From Methanocella_A sp963769045 (GTDB lineage Archaea > Halobacteriota > Methanocellia > Methanocellales > Methanocellaceae): a DNA stretch of 64,000 bases. The notes under the pieces were generated by a model that did not search any database, was not told the DNA's origin, and saw nothing but the letters and a program-made list of their open reading frames with translations. Below are positions 1 through 7,944 of the stretch, one piece after another. The translations under genes and the position numbers were made by a program. Position 1 is the first letter of the stretch; every line of letters starts with the position of its first letter. The DNA lies in NCBI GenBank assembly GCA_963769045.1, contig CAVYKK010000029.1, positions 124,001 through 188,000 on the forward strand, in the 5' to 3' direction.

Positions 1-774
1 ATCAAGCTCACCCGTGAGACGGGCCATGATGGCTTTCCGGTGACCCGGGACGGGAAGGTCGACGGCTACATCTCTTCTCTCGACATGCTGTTGTGCGACT
101 CCGACGAACTCGTTAAGAACGTGATGAGCAGGAACATCATCGTCGCGCATCCCAGCATGGAGATCAATGAGGTAGCCCGCGTCATTTTCCGGCTGGGCGT
201 GAGCAAGCTGCCGGTGGTCGACGATACCGGACGCCTGGTAGGCATCATTACCAACTCTGACGTGATACGGTCACAGATCGAGCGTGCCGACCCGGCGAAG
301 GTCTGGAAGCTCAAGAAGACGCTGGAGACCGTGCACAACGTAGATATCACCGTCACCAGGGGCGAGGTGGACATCAACGACCTCGTGCCCACGCAGTCCA
401 AGATTTTCGCCGACGAGCTGGAAGGGCGCATCTACGAACTGAGGAAAGGCCTCGCCGAACCGATCATCGTCATCCACAAGCCGAACACCTGGCTGCTCGC
501 CGACGGGCACCACAGGGTAGTCGCCGCCAAGCGACTGGGCATCCAGAAGATCGACGCTTACATCTTGCAGGTGCCGAAGGATATCAAGCTGGGCATGGAG
601 AAGACGGCCGCTCAGTCCGGGCTTCACAAGCTGGAAGACATCGAGGTGCTGGACTTCGAGAAGCACCCGCTCATCGAGATCACCGAACGGCTCATGATGC
701 GGGATCGCAAGCCCCTGGACGAAGTCGAGCGGAATCAACTCGATAGCGAGCGCCGGAGCGCGGAGAGCGAGTAA
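1..774 (+). CDS. CBS-domain / ParB-like nuclease-fold protein (5' end outside window)
   Basis: The frame is open from base 1, so the gene starts before the window; 257 codons and a TAA are visible. Residues about 44-88 form a CBS repeat with the typical VSKLPVVDD and LVGIITNSDVI strands, and a preceding CBS half (DGFPVTRDGKVDGYI) begins the fragment. Around residues 166-180 is a ParB/Srx-like motif, ADGHHRVVAAKRLG. CBS pairs bind adenosyl ligands and the ParB-like domain is a nucleotide-hydrolase or nuclease fold; this fusion is known in methanogens but I know of no assigned function. The C-terminal 60 residues are charged. It ends one base before hisE, suggesting co-transcription. Confidence 0.85.
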   Translation: MKLTRETGHDGFPVTRDGKVDGYISSLDMLLCDSDELVKNVMSRNIIVAHPSMEINEVARVIFRLGVSKLPVVDDTGRLVGIITNSDVIRSQIERADPAKVWKLKKTLETVHNVDITVTRGEVDINDLVPTQSKIFADELEGRIYELRKGLAEPIIVIHKPNTWLLADGHHRVVAAKRLGIQKIDAYILQVPKDIKLGMEKTAAQSGLHKLEDIEVLDFEKHPLIEITERLMMRDRKPLDEVERNQLDSERRSAESE

Positions 775-775
775 A

Positions 776-1063
776 ATGACAGACGTGCTTGACGAGGTCT
801 ACGCGGTCATCGCGGACCGTAAGGCCCACCCGAAGGAAGGATCGTATACTACTTCTCTGTACAACCACCGCAAAGGCCTGGACAAAGTGCTGGAGAAGAT
901 CGGCGAAGAGTCGACGGAACTGATTATCGCCGCCAAGAATGGCGGGGAAAAGGAGATCGTGGGGGAGTGCGCAGACCTGTTCTTCCATGCGATGGTGCTG
1001 CTCGCCTCTAAGGATATCCCGCTTGAGAAAGTGAAGGAAGAGTTCGAGCGGCGGCGGAAATGA
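776..1063 (+). CDS. hisE: Phosphoribosyl-ATP pyrophosphatase HisE
   Basis: HisE hydrolyses phosphoribosyl-ATP to phosphoribosyl-AMP and pyrophosphate, the second step of histidine synthesis, in the cytoplasm. The 95-residue protein has the usual stand-alone HisE length. The metal-binding helices of the MazG-like fold are visible: EKIGEESTELIIAAKN near residues 40-54 and ECADLFFHAMVLL near 64-76. The start follows the previous stop by one base, so the two genes are likely translated from one message. No other histidine gene is in the window, as is common for scattered archaeal his genes. Confidence 0.95.
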   Translation: MTDVLDEVYAVIADRKAHPKEGSYTTSLYNHRKGLDKVLEKIGEESTELIIAAKNGGEKEIVGECADLFFHAMVLLASKDIPLEKVKEEFERRRK

Positions 1064-1068
1064 CAATA

Positions 1069-1089
1069 CCTGCAGGTTTAATATGCAGG
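1069..1089 (+). terminator. Possible hisE terminator hairpin
   Basis: CCTGCA (1069-1074) and TGCAGG (1084-1089) can pair across a 9-base loop, and a run of six T follows about 20 bases later (1112-1117). The remainder of 1090-1347 holds no gene; TTTAATATACTTATAA (1273-1288) is a likely TATA region for the next gene. Confidence 0.3.
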
Positions 1090-1347
1090 CGATGAGGCTG
1101 CCCGTTTACTTTTTTGATTCCAGTAAGCACAGTATCCGCCGGGCGAAGAATCGGACGGCGACGGCGGGCCCGCGCGTGCGATTTTGATCAATGAGTGACA
1201 CGATCGTCCGGAAGCATCCGGGTAAAGTCCTGCGCCAGTATACAACGCCCGGACAGCAGGCGCTTCTTATTACTTTAATATACTTATAAAAACAGTAGAA
1301 TAGATTGATTACAAATCGCCTTGATACCAACCGATATTGGTGGATAT

Positions 1348-2139
1348 ATGGGTTCTAATAAAGGCACAATTTTCATGATCGCCATGTGCGTCATCGGGGT
1401 CATCCTCCTGGTGGCACTGACGGCCGCAGTGGTGACGGACGACAACAAAACCACGCCGGCAACCTACGTAAGCGCCAGTGACGGCGGTAACGGGTTATCT
1501 CTGCCGACGCCGGCGGATAATTCAATCGTCGCTGTCAGGACAACATCCTTTACCGAGCGTTTTGACGATACCGGCTCCTGCGCGGACGCGGACCTGACGA
1601 TTTTTATGCCGACCGTGCCAGGGGCGGATTTGACGAACTGGTACTGGGTGGGCGATATACCCAACATCGGACACGTCGCAACCCCGAACCAGGGGCAGAC
1701 ATCTATCCTGATCAAAGCCAGCGACCCGGAAGCGCTGTCAAAACCGGTTGAATGGAAATTGGCGTGGAATAGTGACGGGAACAACCATGGCGGGTTCTTG
1801 CGTAAGCGTGGCGACCCCTTTGCCCTGTGGACTCCGGTAGCCCCTGAAGGATACGTCGCGCTGGGATGCGTTATGACGAACAGTTTCGACAAGCCGTCGG
1901 GTAACATCGCAGAGTCCTTCCGCTGCGTCAACAAGAAGTACTGCAGGGAGGGCAAGTTAGAAGACAATCTGTACTGGTGTGACGCGGGCAGCCATGCGAG
2001 AATGGATGGCTCCATCTGGCGCATCCACTCCATTGACGACCGTGGCACTGATGCCGGGACCTATTGGGCCCAGGGCAGCCACGGGAAACCGGACGTTAAA
2101 GTATATTGCCTGGAAAGCAAATACGTGGTCTCAATTTAA
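1348..2139 (+). CDS. Membrane-anchored Vps62-domain protein
   Basis: A 263-residue protein with one N-terminal membrane segment (residues about 7-26, IAMCVIGVILLVALTAAVV) and an exported C-terminal part. From about residue 120 the sequence follows the Vps62 family pattern: FALWTPVAPEGYVALGCVM, then RCVNKKY, then an SIWRIHSID strand, and a closing VYCLESKY. Vps62-type domains form beta-rich folds related to pore-forming or lectin-like proteins; the function here is unknown. The ATG at 1348 is chosen over the TTG at 1321 because GGTGG lies four bases before it. It is monocistronic, with a hairpin terminator just after the stop. Confidence 0.75.
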   Translation: MGSNKGTIFMIAMCVIGVILLVALTAAVVTDDNKTTPATYVSASDGGNGLSLPTPADNSIVAVRTTSFTERFDDTGSCADADLTIFMPTVPGADLTNWYWVGDIPNIGHVATPNQGQTSILIKASDPEALSKPVEWKLAWNSDGNNHGGFLRKRGDPFALWTPVAPEGYVALGCVMTNSFDKPSGNIAESFRCVNKKYCREGKLEDNLYWCDAGSHARMDGSIWRIHSIDDRGTDAGTYWAQGSHGKPDVKVYCLESKYVVSI

Positions 2140-2152
2140 ACGTAAACGGGCC

Positions 2153-2178
2153 GTAGCCTCTGCATCGGCGGAGGCTAC
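2153..2178 (+). terminator. Hairpin terminator after the Vps62 gene
   Basis: GTAGCCTC (2153-2160) and GAGGCTAC (2171-2178) pair perfectly across a 10-base loop, 13 bases after the stop codon, followed by a T-rich tail (CTCATTTTTA). Confidence 0.7.
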
Positions 2179-2267
2179 ACCTCATTTTTACCGCTGATCT
2201 CCGGTGTGCCTGCTACTCGGACGTATTTGTGCCCGACTGGCTCGAGCGCTGGAGAATGTGACGTCTG

Positions 2268-2300
2268 CCAGCCGCCGCCCGCGCGCGCACGTGCCGGCGA
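2268..2300. repeat. Family C GC-rich dispersed repeat
   Basis: CAGCCGCCGCCCGCGCGCGC followed by ACGTGCCGGC resembles the inverse of the short family C repeats at 9886, 31792, 40839, 52961 and 55753 (core GCGCGCGMGCGG). It sits between the terminator of the previous gene and the promoter of the aromatic leader. Confidence 0.4.
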
Positions 2301-2388
2301 GACCCCGTTTTTGTGGTAGCCCGGCAGGCACAATGCGATGCATGCCATTTTCCAGGTACGTCCGCATCCGTACATCCACGTCACAATC

Positions 2389-2398
2389 TTTATATTAA
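2389..2398 (+). promoter_or_regulatory. TATA box of the aromatic leader / ADTH synthase transcript
   Basis: TTTATATTAA at 2389-2398 is a good archaeal TATA box. Transcription would start about 25 bases after its centre, near 2418-2422, so the message would begin at or within a few bases of the leader ORF ATG at 2422. The leader ORF would then be leaderless or nearly so. Confidence 0.55.
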
Positions 2399-2421
2399 AT
2401 CCTGCCCAAGATACTGTTCAG

Positions 2422-2502
2422 ATGTTACAGGAGACCAAGAGCAACAGGCTGAACAACAGTTCTTTCTCGTTTAGCTTTAGCTTTGGTTTCTGGTTTTATT
2501 GA
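2422..2502 (+). CDS. Aromatic-residue-rich leader peptide (26 aa)
   Basis: ATG at 2422 opens 26 codons ending in TGA at 2500-2502. The last 12 sense codons (2464-2499) read F-S-F-S-F-S-F-G-F-W-F-Y: six Phe, one Trp and one Tyr, with aromatic codons crowded just before the stop. This is the layout of bacterial attenuation leader peptides such as PheL. The next gene, 82 bases downstream, encodes the first committed enzyme of aromatic amino acid synthesis in methanogens, the pathway that makes exactly these three residues. A short repeat GTTCAG (2416-2421) / CTGAAC (2449-2454) could fold around the start codon. That ribosome pausing here senses aromatic aminoacyl-tRNA is inference. I know of no established archaeal example. 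Confidence 0.6.
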   Translation: MLQETKSNRLNNSSFSFSFSFGFWFY

Positions 2503-2513
2503 AGGACGATGCA

Positions 2514-2568
2514 GCAGACGCTTCTGTCGCATGCATCGTTCGCGTGTTTTGTGATAGTAAGCGTCTGC
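2514..2568 (+). promoter_or_regulatory. Long-arm hairpin between leader ORF and ADTH synthase start
   Basis: GCAGACGCTT (2514-2523) and AAGCGTCTGC (2559-2568) are a perfect 10-bp inverted repeat with a 35-base loop that contains a small GC-rich stem followed by TTTT. The hairpin begins 12 bases after the leader stop and ends five bases before the ribosome-binding sequence GGGGTG (2574-2579). A ribosome paused on the aromatic codons would lie immediately upstream of its 5' arm, so folding of this element could depend on leader translation. The mechanism, termination or control of translation, cannot be decided from the sequence. Confidence 0.5.
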
Positions 2569-2583
2569 CATTGGGGTGTCACG

Positions 2584-3399
2584 ATGAATGGCAAGACAAT
2601 CAGGATGAACAGGATATTAGAATCGGGCAGAGCGGTCATTGTACCGATGGACCACGGCGTAAGCGAAGGGGCCATCGACGGGCTCATTGACATGGAACGG
2701 ACTATATCACTAGTCGAGAAGGGCGGGGCCAGTGCGGTGCTGTTGCACAAAGGGCTGATCAAGTCCCTGCATTCGCCGCCCGGCTGTGGCGTCATCATGC
2801 ATGCGTCCGCGGGCACGAAGTACGCCGAGGACAAGAACAAAAAGGTGCTCGTCTCGACGGTCGATAACGCGATCAGGCTGGGCGCCGATGCGATCAGCGT
2901 GCACGTGAACATCGGCGGAAGCGCGACCGAGCACGACATGCTGGAAAGCCTGGGCGAAGTCGCGGACAGGTGCGACGAGACAGGCATGCCGCTGCTGGCG
3001 ATGACCTACCCCCGCGGCAAAGGCGTGACAGGCTCGGCAGCGGAAGTGGCGCACGCAGCGCGCATCGGCGGCGAGCTGGGCGCCGACCTGGTCAAGTGCC
3101 CGTACACGGGCGACGTGGGCTCGATGAGGCTTGTCGTAGCTGCCTGTCCGGTTCCTGTGGTTATCGCAGGTGGCCCGAAATGCGAGACAGACGCGGCCGT
3201 GCTGCAGATGGTCGAGGACGCGATGACCGCAGGGTGCGCAGGTATATCGCTGGGCAGGAACATCTTCCAGCACCGGCGTCCGGACCTGATGACCGCTGCG
3301 CTCCGGGCCATTATCATCGACGGTGCACCCGTCCGGGAAGCCAGGGAAATCCTTGGCGACCGTGCAGAAAAAGCCCTCGGCATGATCACTGCTGCCTGA
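2584..3399 (+). CDS. aroA': 2-amino-3,7-dideoxy-D-threo-hept-6-ulosonate (ADTH) synthase, aldolase class I type
   Basis: This class I aldolase-family enzyme makes ADTH from an aspartate semialdehyde and a deoxyketohexose phosphate, starting the methanogen route to dehydroquinate and the aromatic amino acids. The 271-residue TIM-barrel protein shows the family signatures VIVPMDHGVSEG near the N-terminus, GASAVLLHKGL, ADAISVHVNIG, MTYPRGKG, ADLVKCPYTGD (Schiff-base Lys), VVIAGGPK and GISLGRNIFQH. Start ATG 2584 is preferred: GGGGTG precedes it and MNGKTIRMNRIL matches the family N-terminus. An upstream in-frame ATG at 2509, just after the leader stop, could be a coupled reinitiation start adding 25 residues with no family match. 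The gene converges on the next one with 11 bases between. Confidence 0.92.
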   Translation: MNGKTIRMNRILESGRAVIVPMDHGVSEGAIDGLIDMERTISLVEKGGASAVLLHKGLIKSLHSPPGCGVIMHASAGTKYAEDKNKKVLVSTVDNAIRLGADAISVHVNIGGSATEHDMLESLGEVADRCDETGMPLLAMTYPRGKGVTGSAAEVAHAARIGGELGADLVKCPYTGDVGSMRLVVAACPVPVVIAGGPKCETDAAVLQMVEDAMTAGCAGISLGRNIFQHRRPDLMTAALRAIIIDGAPVREAREILGDRAEKALGMITAA

Positions 3400-3410
3400 A
3401 TCACAGACAT

Positions 3411-4712
3411 TCATTTACGCCGCATCAGGCTGAGCCCCACGGCTATGCCCGCAGCCGAAACCACCGCGGCTGCGGCATATGGCACCCACGATACGGCCGA
3501 CGTTCCCCCCTGCAAGGAATCGGCCAGCCGTATCGTGACATCGTGGTCCAGATCCACCGTCCTGACACCCCATGGTAAAGTAAGCCGGTAAGAGCCGGCA
3601 TCCATCGGCCCGATGCGGCAAGTATTATTGACTGTGACCTGCCTGTAGAAGCCGGGACTCTCGATAGTGGCGATGACCGGCTCGTCGGTGATCAGGTACA
3701 GCGAAGGCCGTTCGTTAACGGGCACCGGTACCCCGTCCGTGACGCTAAGCGTGTCCGGACATTCCATCAGCGACAGGAGCGTCGGCGCAAGGCATTGCTG
3801 GCCGAATACGCCTGACGCATTCCCTTTTTCCCCGTTAAATACCAGGAATGGCGCAAGACGGGTCTCGTTTTGCATCGAAGTCGTGCCCGACGCATGCGAA
3901 CCTTTGGCGCCAGGCGTTTTGAAGCCCATGCCATGATCCGCCGTGATGACCATTACGGTGCCCGTGCTCCGGCAAGTATCTGCAAGCAACGACAGGCCTG
4001 CTCCGAGGTCTTCGATCGCCTTGCGATAAGCGTCGTAACCTCTTTCCTGCGCGGCCATGTCGGTGCCGGCCACGTTTACTACCAGCAGATATGACTGCTC
4101 CGGGCAAGCCGTTCTCAAATAGTTGACAATGCTGATCGCCTTATACAGCGACCAGTCGTTGTACTGACGGTATGCGGTACCGGGATCGAAGCCGGCCTTC
4201 AGGTGTGCGGGGGGATCGCTCCTTAAGATTTCCACGATGCCGGACGGGACTGACGGGCTGTTCACTGCGATGTCCACATCCGGATTGTATACCGAATTGT
4301 TGCGCTCGTATGCGATGATATCCGGCTCTGCGACCATTTCTACCGTGTCCCCCGTCTCCATGATGGCTATGCTCAGGTAGCCCCTGGCACGTAGCGCGTC
4401 GTAAATCGTCGCGTCGTAATAAGTGGCGGTTTCACCGGTGGCTTCCGAAAAGCCGGTCGCAATCACGGCGTTGCCCGACTCAGTCTCAGGCGTGGGCACC
4501 CATAGCTCAAAGCGCGCAGTCGCATTGCCGACGATATCGAGATTCGCCCCTGCCAGGGTTGACCCGTCGACGCTGAACGGTATACGGTCAGGGTAGACGT
4601 ACGTCGACCCGAGTCCGTCGACGATGACCAGCACGCCGCTCTTTTCTGCCGTGCAATTGCCCGGCAGTAGCATCAGAGAGAAGATTAGCAGGAGCATGAT
4701 CTGCTTAAGCAT
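3411..4712 (-). CDS. Secreted or membrane-anchored alkaline-phosphatase-superfamily protein
   Basis: About 433 residues with a cleavable-type N-terminal hydrophobic stretch (LKQIMLLLIFSLMLLPGN) and a C-terminal membrane anchor (WVPYAAAAVVSAAGIAVGLSL) ending in RRK, so the catalytic part is outside. The superfamily metal sites are recognisable: GVLVIVDGLGS near the N-terminus and VMVITADHGMGF followed by KGSHASG in the second half, the pattern of phosphoglycerate-mutase, sulfatase and alkaline phosphatase relatives. The substrate is unknown. A TTG at 4727 would add five residues; ATG 4712 is used because the signal segment begins there. Convergent with the ADTH synthase gene. Confidence 0.8.
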   Translation of the reverse strand: MLKQIMLLLIFSLMLLPGNCTAEKSGVLVIVDGLGSTYVYPDRIPFSVDGSTLAGANLDIVGNATARFELWVPTPETESGNAVIATGFSEATGETATYYDATIYDALRARGYLSIAIMETGDTVEMVAEPDIIAYERNNSVYNPDVDIAVNSPSVPSGIVEILRSDPPAHLKAGFDPGTAYRQYNDWSLYKAISIVNYLRTACPEQSYLLVVNVAGTDMAAQERGYDAYRKAIEDLGAGLSLLADTCRSTGTVMVITADHGMGFKTPGAKGSHASGTTSMQNETRLAPFLVFNGEKGNASGVFGQQCLAPTLLSLMECPDTLSVTDGVPVPVNERPSLYLITDEPVIATIESPGFYRQVTVNNTCRIGPMDAGSYRLTLPWGVRTVDLDHDVTIRLADSLQGGTSAVSWVPYAAAAVVSAAGIAVGLSLMRRK

Positions 4713-4786
4713 GCTACTTGTTTTCAATCTTATGATACTTAGTCTTTACGATGCTAATTCCCGTTATTAACTCCGGAAGGATAGTC

Positions 4787-5344
4787 TTAATACCTGCCGC
4801 CTTTCTGGTTATTGCTATTCGACCCCCGCAATAGCGATGCATCATAAGGCTGTTGAGCAGGCTGAAGTGGTTGTGAGGACTGCCCCCCTCCGGTCACCGC
4901 CGGCTGATCCTGGCTGACCCGGCGGATGTTCTCCGAACCCGCTTCCACTTTCTCCGGCGTCAGAGCCCCTTGCGAGGTGCCCGTCACTGATCTCCCTTCC
5001 ATCACAGGCTGGTAAGAGGTCCCCTTTGGACAAAAGGCGGGAAATAATAAGCAATTAGGATCAGTCGTAGCTCGCGGCTGGAGGCGTTCTCCGGGATTTG
5101 CGAGCTGACCCCCTGGAGCGTTTGCGGGCGAACCCTGGTGTCCGGCAATGCCCGTATTGCCACCGGCGGGTACGGTCCCGGTCTGCACCGGCTGCACTGG
5201 ATTATACCCTGTCCCGATGGGCTTGACTGGCTTTCCCATGCCCCCGACAGGTAACCCTTGCCGGGCTAATCCGCTCGCGTCGGCGATCATGGCTGACGCG
5301 ATCAACGTCGTGCTTACAATCAGTAAAATGACGGTAATTTTCAT
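4787..5344 (-). CDS. Secreted Gly/Pro/Gln-rich low-complexity protein, unknown function
   Basis: A 185-residue protein with a clear signal peptide (MKITVILLIVSTTLIASAMI, likely cut after ADA) and a low-complexity mature part rich in Gly, Pro, Gln and Ser, with one possible disulfide pair in NCLLFPAFCPKG. No known family is recognised. An ATG at 5368 in frame would add eight residues before the signal; the later start is preferred because it directly opens the signal peptide. The C-terminus (SNSNNQKGGRY) is polar. It lies downstream, on the same strand, of nothing clearly related and may be a wall or surface component. Confidence 0.65.
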   Translation of the reverse strand: MKITVILLIVSTTLIASAMIADASGLARQGLPVGGMGKPVKPIGTGYNPVQPVQTGTVPAGGNTGIAGHQGSPANAPGGQLANPGERLQPRATTDPNCLLFPAFCPKGTSYQPVMEGRSVTGTSQGALTPEKVEAGSENIRRVSQDQPAVTGGGQSSQPLQPAQQPYDASLLRGSNSNNQKGGRY

Positions 5345-5549
5345 TGGATTTTCTATGCCCACGTCCATCCCTGGAGGATAGGTCTCTAATTGAAAAAGAT
5401 AAAGCTATTCAAATTAATCGTCCGCAAAAACGCGAAACCTATGAGGAACAACTGCATCGATCCGGCTGTTTCCAGGCGGACGTAAAGTTAAACATAACGT
5501 ACTCTTTCCGATGCAAAAATTATTTTTGTCGCAGATCATTCCAGTTTTC

Positions 5550-6911
5550 ATGAAGATAAGGGACAGGGAGGCACTGGTCCGGGGAAACGAGCAGCGTTCC
5601 CACGCACTGGCGATCGTCGAGGCCGGCATCGATGCGGTCCTGCCGGAGAACGTGGTCCGGAATGCGTTGAAGCTTGACGGCGATATGCTGACGGTCACAG
5701 GCCACAAGTTCGACCTGTCCGGGTATAAACGCATTTTCATTGCAGGTGGCGGTAAGGCATCCAGCACCATGGCCACTGAAATGGAGCGCCTGCTGGACGG
5801 GCGAATAACCGGCGGCATCGTCATTGACCGCTATGGAGTTGAAGCACAGACAAAGACAGTAAAGGTCGTCCATGCCGGCCATCCGCTGCCCGACGAGAAT
5901 GGCGTCAGGGGCATGAGGGAAATGCACGACATACTCAAGGCTGCAGGAAAAGGTGATCTCGTCATCTTTCTCATTTCGGGCGGCGGCTCTGCACTGATGC
6001 CCTGTCCTGCCCCGGGTGTGACGCTGGAGGACATTAACCGCCTGACAGACATGCTACTGAAGAGCGGGTCCACTATCGCCGAGATCAATTGCGTGCGCAA
6101 GCACCTTTCTCAGTCTAAAGGCGGGCGCATCCTGGGCTGGACGGATGGCGCAGAAGTACTGAGCCTGATCGTCTCGGACGTGGTGGGCGACGACCCGGGC
6201 TCCATAGCATCCGGGCCTACGGCGCCCGACAGCACGACTTATGCAGACGCCCTTTCGATCCTTGAAAAGTTCCGGCTGACCGACCGTGCTCCTTCGCGAG
6301 TCGTCAGCCATATCAAAGCAGGTGTCAATGGCAACGTGCCGGAAACGCTAAAGCCCGGAGACCCGGCCTTCGGCCGAGTGACCAACATTGTGATCGCCAG
6401 TGGCATCGTGGCACTGGAGGCGGCTGCAAAGAAGGCGGAAACACTGGGTTACCGGCCGATCATCCTCGGTTCTCGCATCAAGGGCGAGAGCAGGGACGTG
6501 GGGCTCGTACATGCCGGCATCGCTGCCGAGTGCCTGGCGACCGGCCACCCGCTGGAGCCCCCTGCGGCTATCCTGTCCGGCGGTGAGACAACCGTGACGG
6601 TTCACGGCCAGGGAAAAGGCGGCCGCAACCAGGAGTTCGTCCTCGGTTACCTGCGCAACTACCCGCCCGGGACGATCGTCATATCGGTCGACACCGACGG
6701 CATCGACGGCTCCACCGATGCCTGCGGTGCGATAGCGGACGAGACCACATTGAGGCGGGCGGCAGAAAAATCGCTTTCTATCGACATGATGCTGGATTCA
6801 AACGACGCGTTCAACTTTTTTAACAAGCTCGGCGACCTGATCTACACAGGCCCCACCGGCACAAACGTAAGTGACCTGCGCTGCGTGCTCGTGGGGAGGT
6901 CGCAGAGGTAA
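5550..6911 (+). CDS. Glycerate 2-kinase (MOFRL family)
   Basis: The enzyme phosphorylates D-glycerate to 2-phosphoglycerate, feeding gluconeogenesis and glycolysis. The 453-residue protein has the N-terminal glycerate-kinase domain (FIAGGGKASSTMA, VIFLISGGGSALMPCP, LIVSDVVGDDPGSIASGPT) and the C-terminal MOFRL region (ILSGGETTVTVHG, GGRNQEFVLG, SVDTDGIDGSTDACGA). Family proteins begin near IRDREALVRG, so the ATG at 5550 is chosen; an AT-rich TATA-like stretch (5515-5527) about 27 bases upstream would fit a leaderless message. An in-frame ATG at 5511 is possible. The last five codons and the stop lie inside a family A repeat, so the C-terminus appears repeat-derived. Confidence 0.92.
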   Translation: MKIRDREALVRGNEQRSHALAIVEAGIDAVLPENVVRNALKLDGDMLTVTGHKFDLSGYKRIFIAGGGKASSTMATEMERLLDGRITGGIVIDRYGVEAQTKTVKVVHAGHPLPDENGVRGMREMHDILKAAGKGDLVIFLISGGGSALMPCPAPGVTLEDINRLTDMLLKSGSTIAEINCVRKHLSQSKGGRILGWTDGAEVLSLIVSDVVGDDPGSIASGPTAPDSTTYADALSILEKFRLTDRAPSRVVSHIKAGVNGNVPETLKPGDPAFGRVTNIVIASGIVALEAAAKKAETLGYRPIILGSRIKGESRDVGLVHAGIAAECLATGHPLEPPAAILSGGETTVTVHGQGKGGRNQEFVLGYLRNYPPGTIVISVDTDGIDGSTDACGAIADETTLRRAAEKSLSIDMMLDSNDAFNFFNKLGDLIYTGPTGTNVSDLRCVLVGRSQR

Positions 6912-7085
6912 CAAGAGGTCACAGAGCTCAGCAAAGAGGCCACAGAGGTATGCACAGAGGTTTGTTTTAACAACAGGGCTGCCTCACATCACCCTCTTTA
7001 TAAAAGTCCTCTGTGCCGTCCTCTGTGGCCTCTGTGGCCTCTGTGGTGAAACTCTGCGACCTCTTGAAACCTCCGTGGCCTCCCC
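6895..7085. repeat. Family A fold-back repeat (A1)
   Basis: The left arm (6895-6965) is built from GAGGTCACAGAG / GAGGCCACAGAGG words, and the right arm (7012-7085) carries their complement (CCTCTGTGGCCTCTGTGG), giving an imperfect hairpin with a central AT-rich loop. The left arm contains the TAA stop of the glycerate kinase gene. Related elements occur at 16671, 28402, 33097 and 37098. Confidence 0.8.
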
Positions 7086-7143
7086 GGGTCGGAAACGTAT
7101 TTATCGTCCGGCGTATTTTGATCGTAACAGGGGAGGCCCCCGT

Positions 7144-7944
7144 ATGGATAATACAAAATTCGCGTCTTTGCTGGCGGATGTCCGGTCGAAGCGACCGCTG
7201 GTCCACCACATTACCAACTATGTGACCGTCAATGACTGCGCAAACGTGACCATCTGCATCGGTGCAGCGCCGGTTATGGCACACTCGCGGGACGAGGTAG
7301 CGGAGATGGTATCCATGGCCGGGGCGCTTGTATTGAATATCGGCACGCTCGACCATACCCAGGTCGAGTCCATGCTGCTGGCTGGAATGAGGGCTAACGA
7401 CCGGAACATACCGGTCATCCTTGACCCGGTGGGCGCGGGAGCCACCAGGCTCCGCACGGATAGCGCGCGGAGGCTGCTTCATGAGCTGCACATTTCTGTT
7501 ATCAAAGGCAATGCGGGGGAAATTGCGGTGCTTGCCGGCGCGGAAGGCAGGGTCAGGGGCGTGGATTCGGACGGCGTCAGCGGCGACCCGACCGCTATTG
7601 CCCGGAAGCTGGCCGACAGCCTGGGCGTCGTGGTGGCCATGAGCGGCCCCACGGACGTGGTCACGGACGGCATGAGGACGCTGCTCGTCGACAACGGGCA
7701 TCCCATGATGGGCAAAGTCTCGGGGACGGGCTGCATGGCGTCATCGCTTACAGGTGCCTTCGCTTCAGTCACGCATGACCATGTGACATCTACGGCTGCG
7801 GCGCTGGCCGCGCTGGGGCTTGCCGGCGAGCGCGCCATCTCCATGTGCAACGGGCCGTCGTCGTACAGGATAGCGCTGCTGGACGAAGTCTATCGGCTGG
7901 CACCCGAAGACCTGCACAAAGGAGCGAAGGTACGGGAGGCCTAG
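7144..7944 (+). CDS. thiM: Hydroxyethylthiazole kinase ThiM
   Basis: ThiM phosphorylates the thiazole alcohol salvaged for thiamine synthesis. The 266-residue protein has the usual length and ribokinase-like motifs: PLVHHITNYVTVNDCANV at the N-terminus, VILDPVGAGATRLR, ISVIKGNAGEIAVLAG and the catalytic KVSGTGCMASSL near residue 195. The ATG at 7144 follows a strong GGGGAGG (7130-7136) and a TATA-like sequence near 7096-7104. Its stop abuts the thiE start, so the two form an operon. No TPP riboswitch core (CTGAGA plus the second conserved helix) is visible in the short 5' leader. Confidence 0.93.
   Translation: MDNTKFASLLADVRSKRPLVHHITNYVTVNDCANVTICIGAAPVMAHSRDEVAEMVSMAGALVLNIGTLDHTQVESMLLAGMRANDRNIPVILDPVGAGATRLRTDSARRLLHELHISVIKGNAGEIAVLAGAEGRVRGVDSDGVSGDPTAIARKLADSLGVVVAMSGPTDVVTDGMRTLLVDNGHPMMGKVSGTGCMASSLTGAFASVTHDHVTSTAAALAALGLAGERAISMCNGPSSYRIALLDEVYRLAPEDLHKGAKVREA

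Noticed and set aside
2509..2583. Upstream ATG that would extend ADTH synthase by 25 residues
   Set aside because: The extension overlaps the long hairpin and resembles no family N-terminus, whereas ATG 2584 has its own ribosome-binding sequence and matches the family start. It remains possible as a reinitiation start, so it is noted in the gene entry.
7086..7143. TPP riboswitch before thiM-thiE
   Set aside because: The leader is under 60 bases and lacks the conserved CTGAGA and second-helix sequences of the TPP aptamer.
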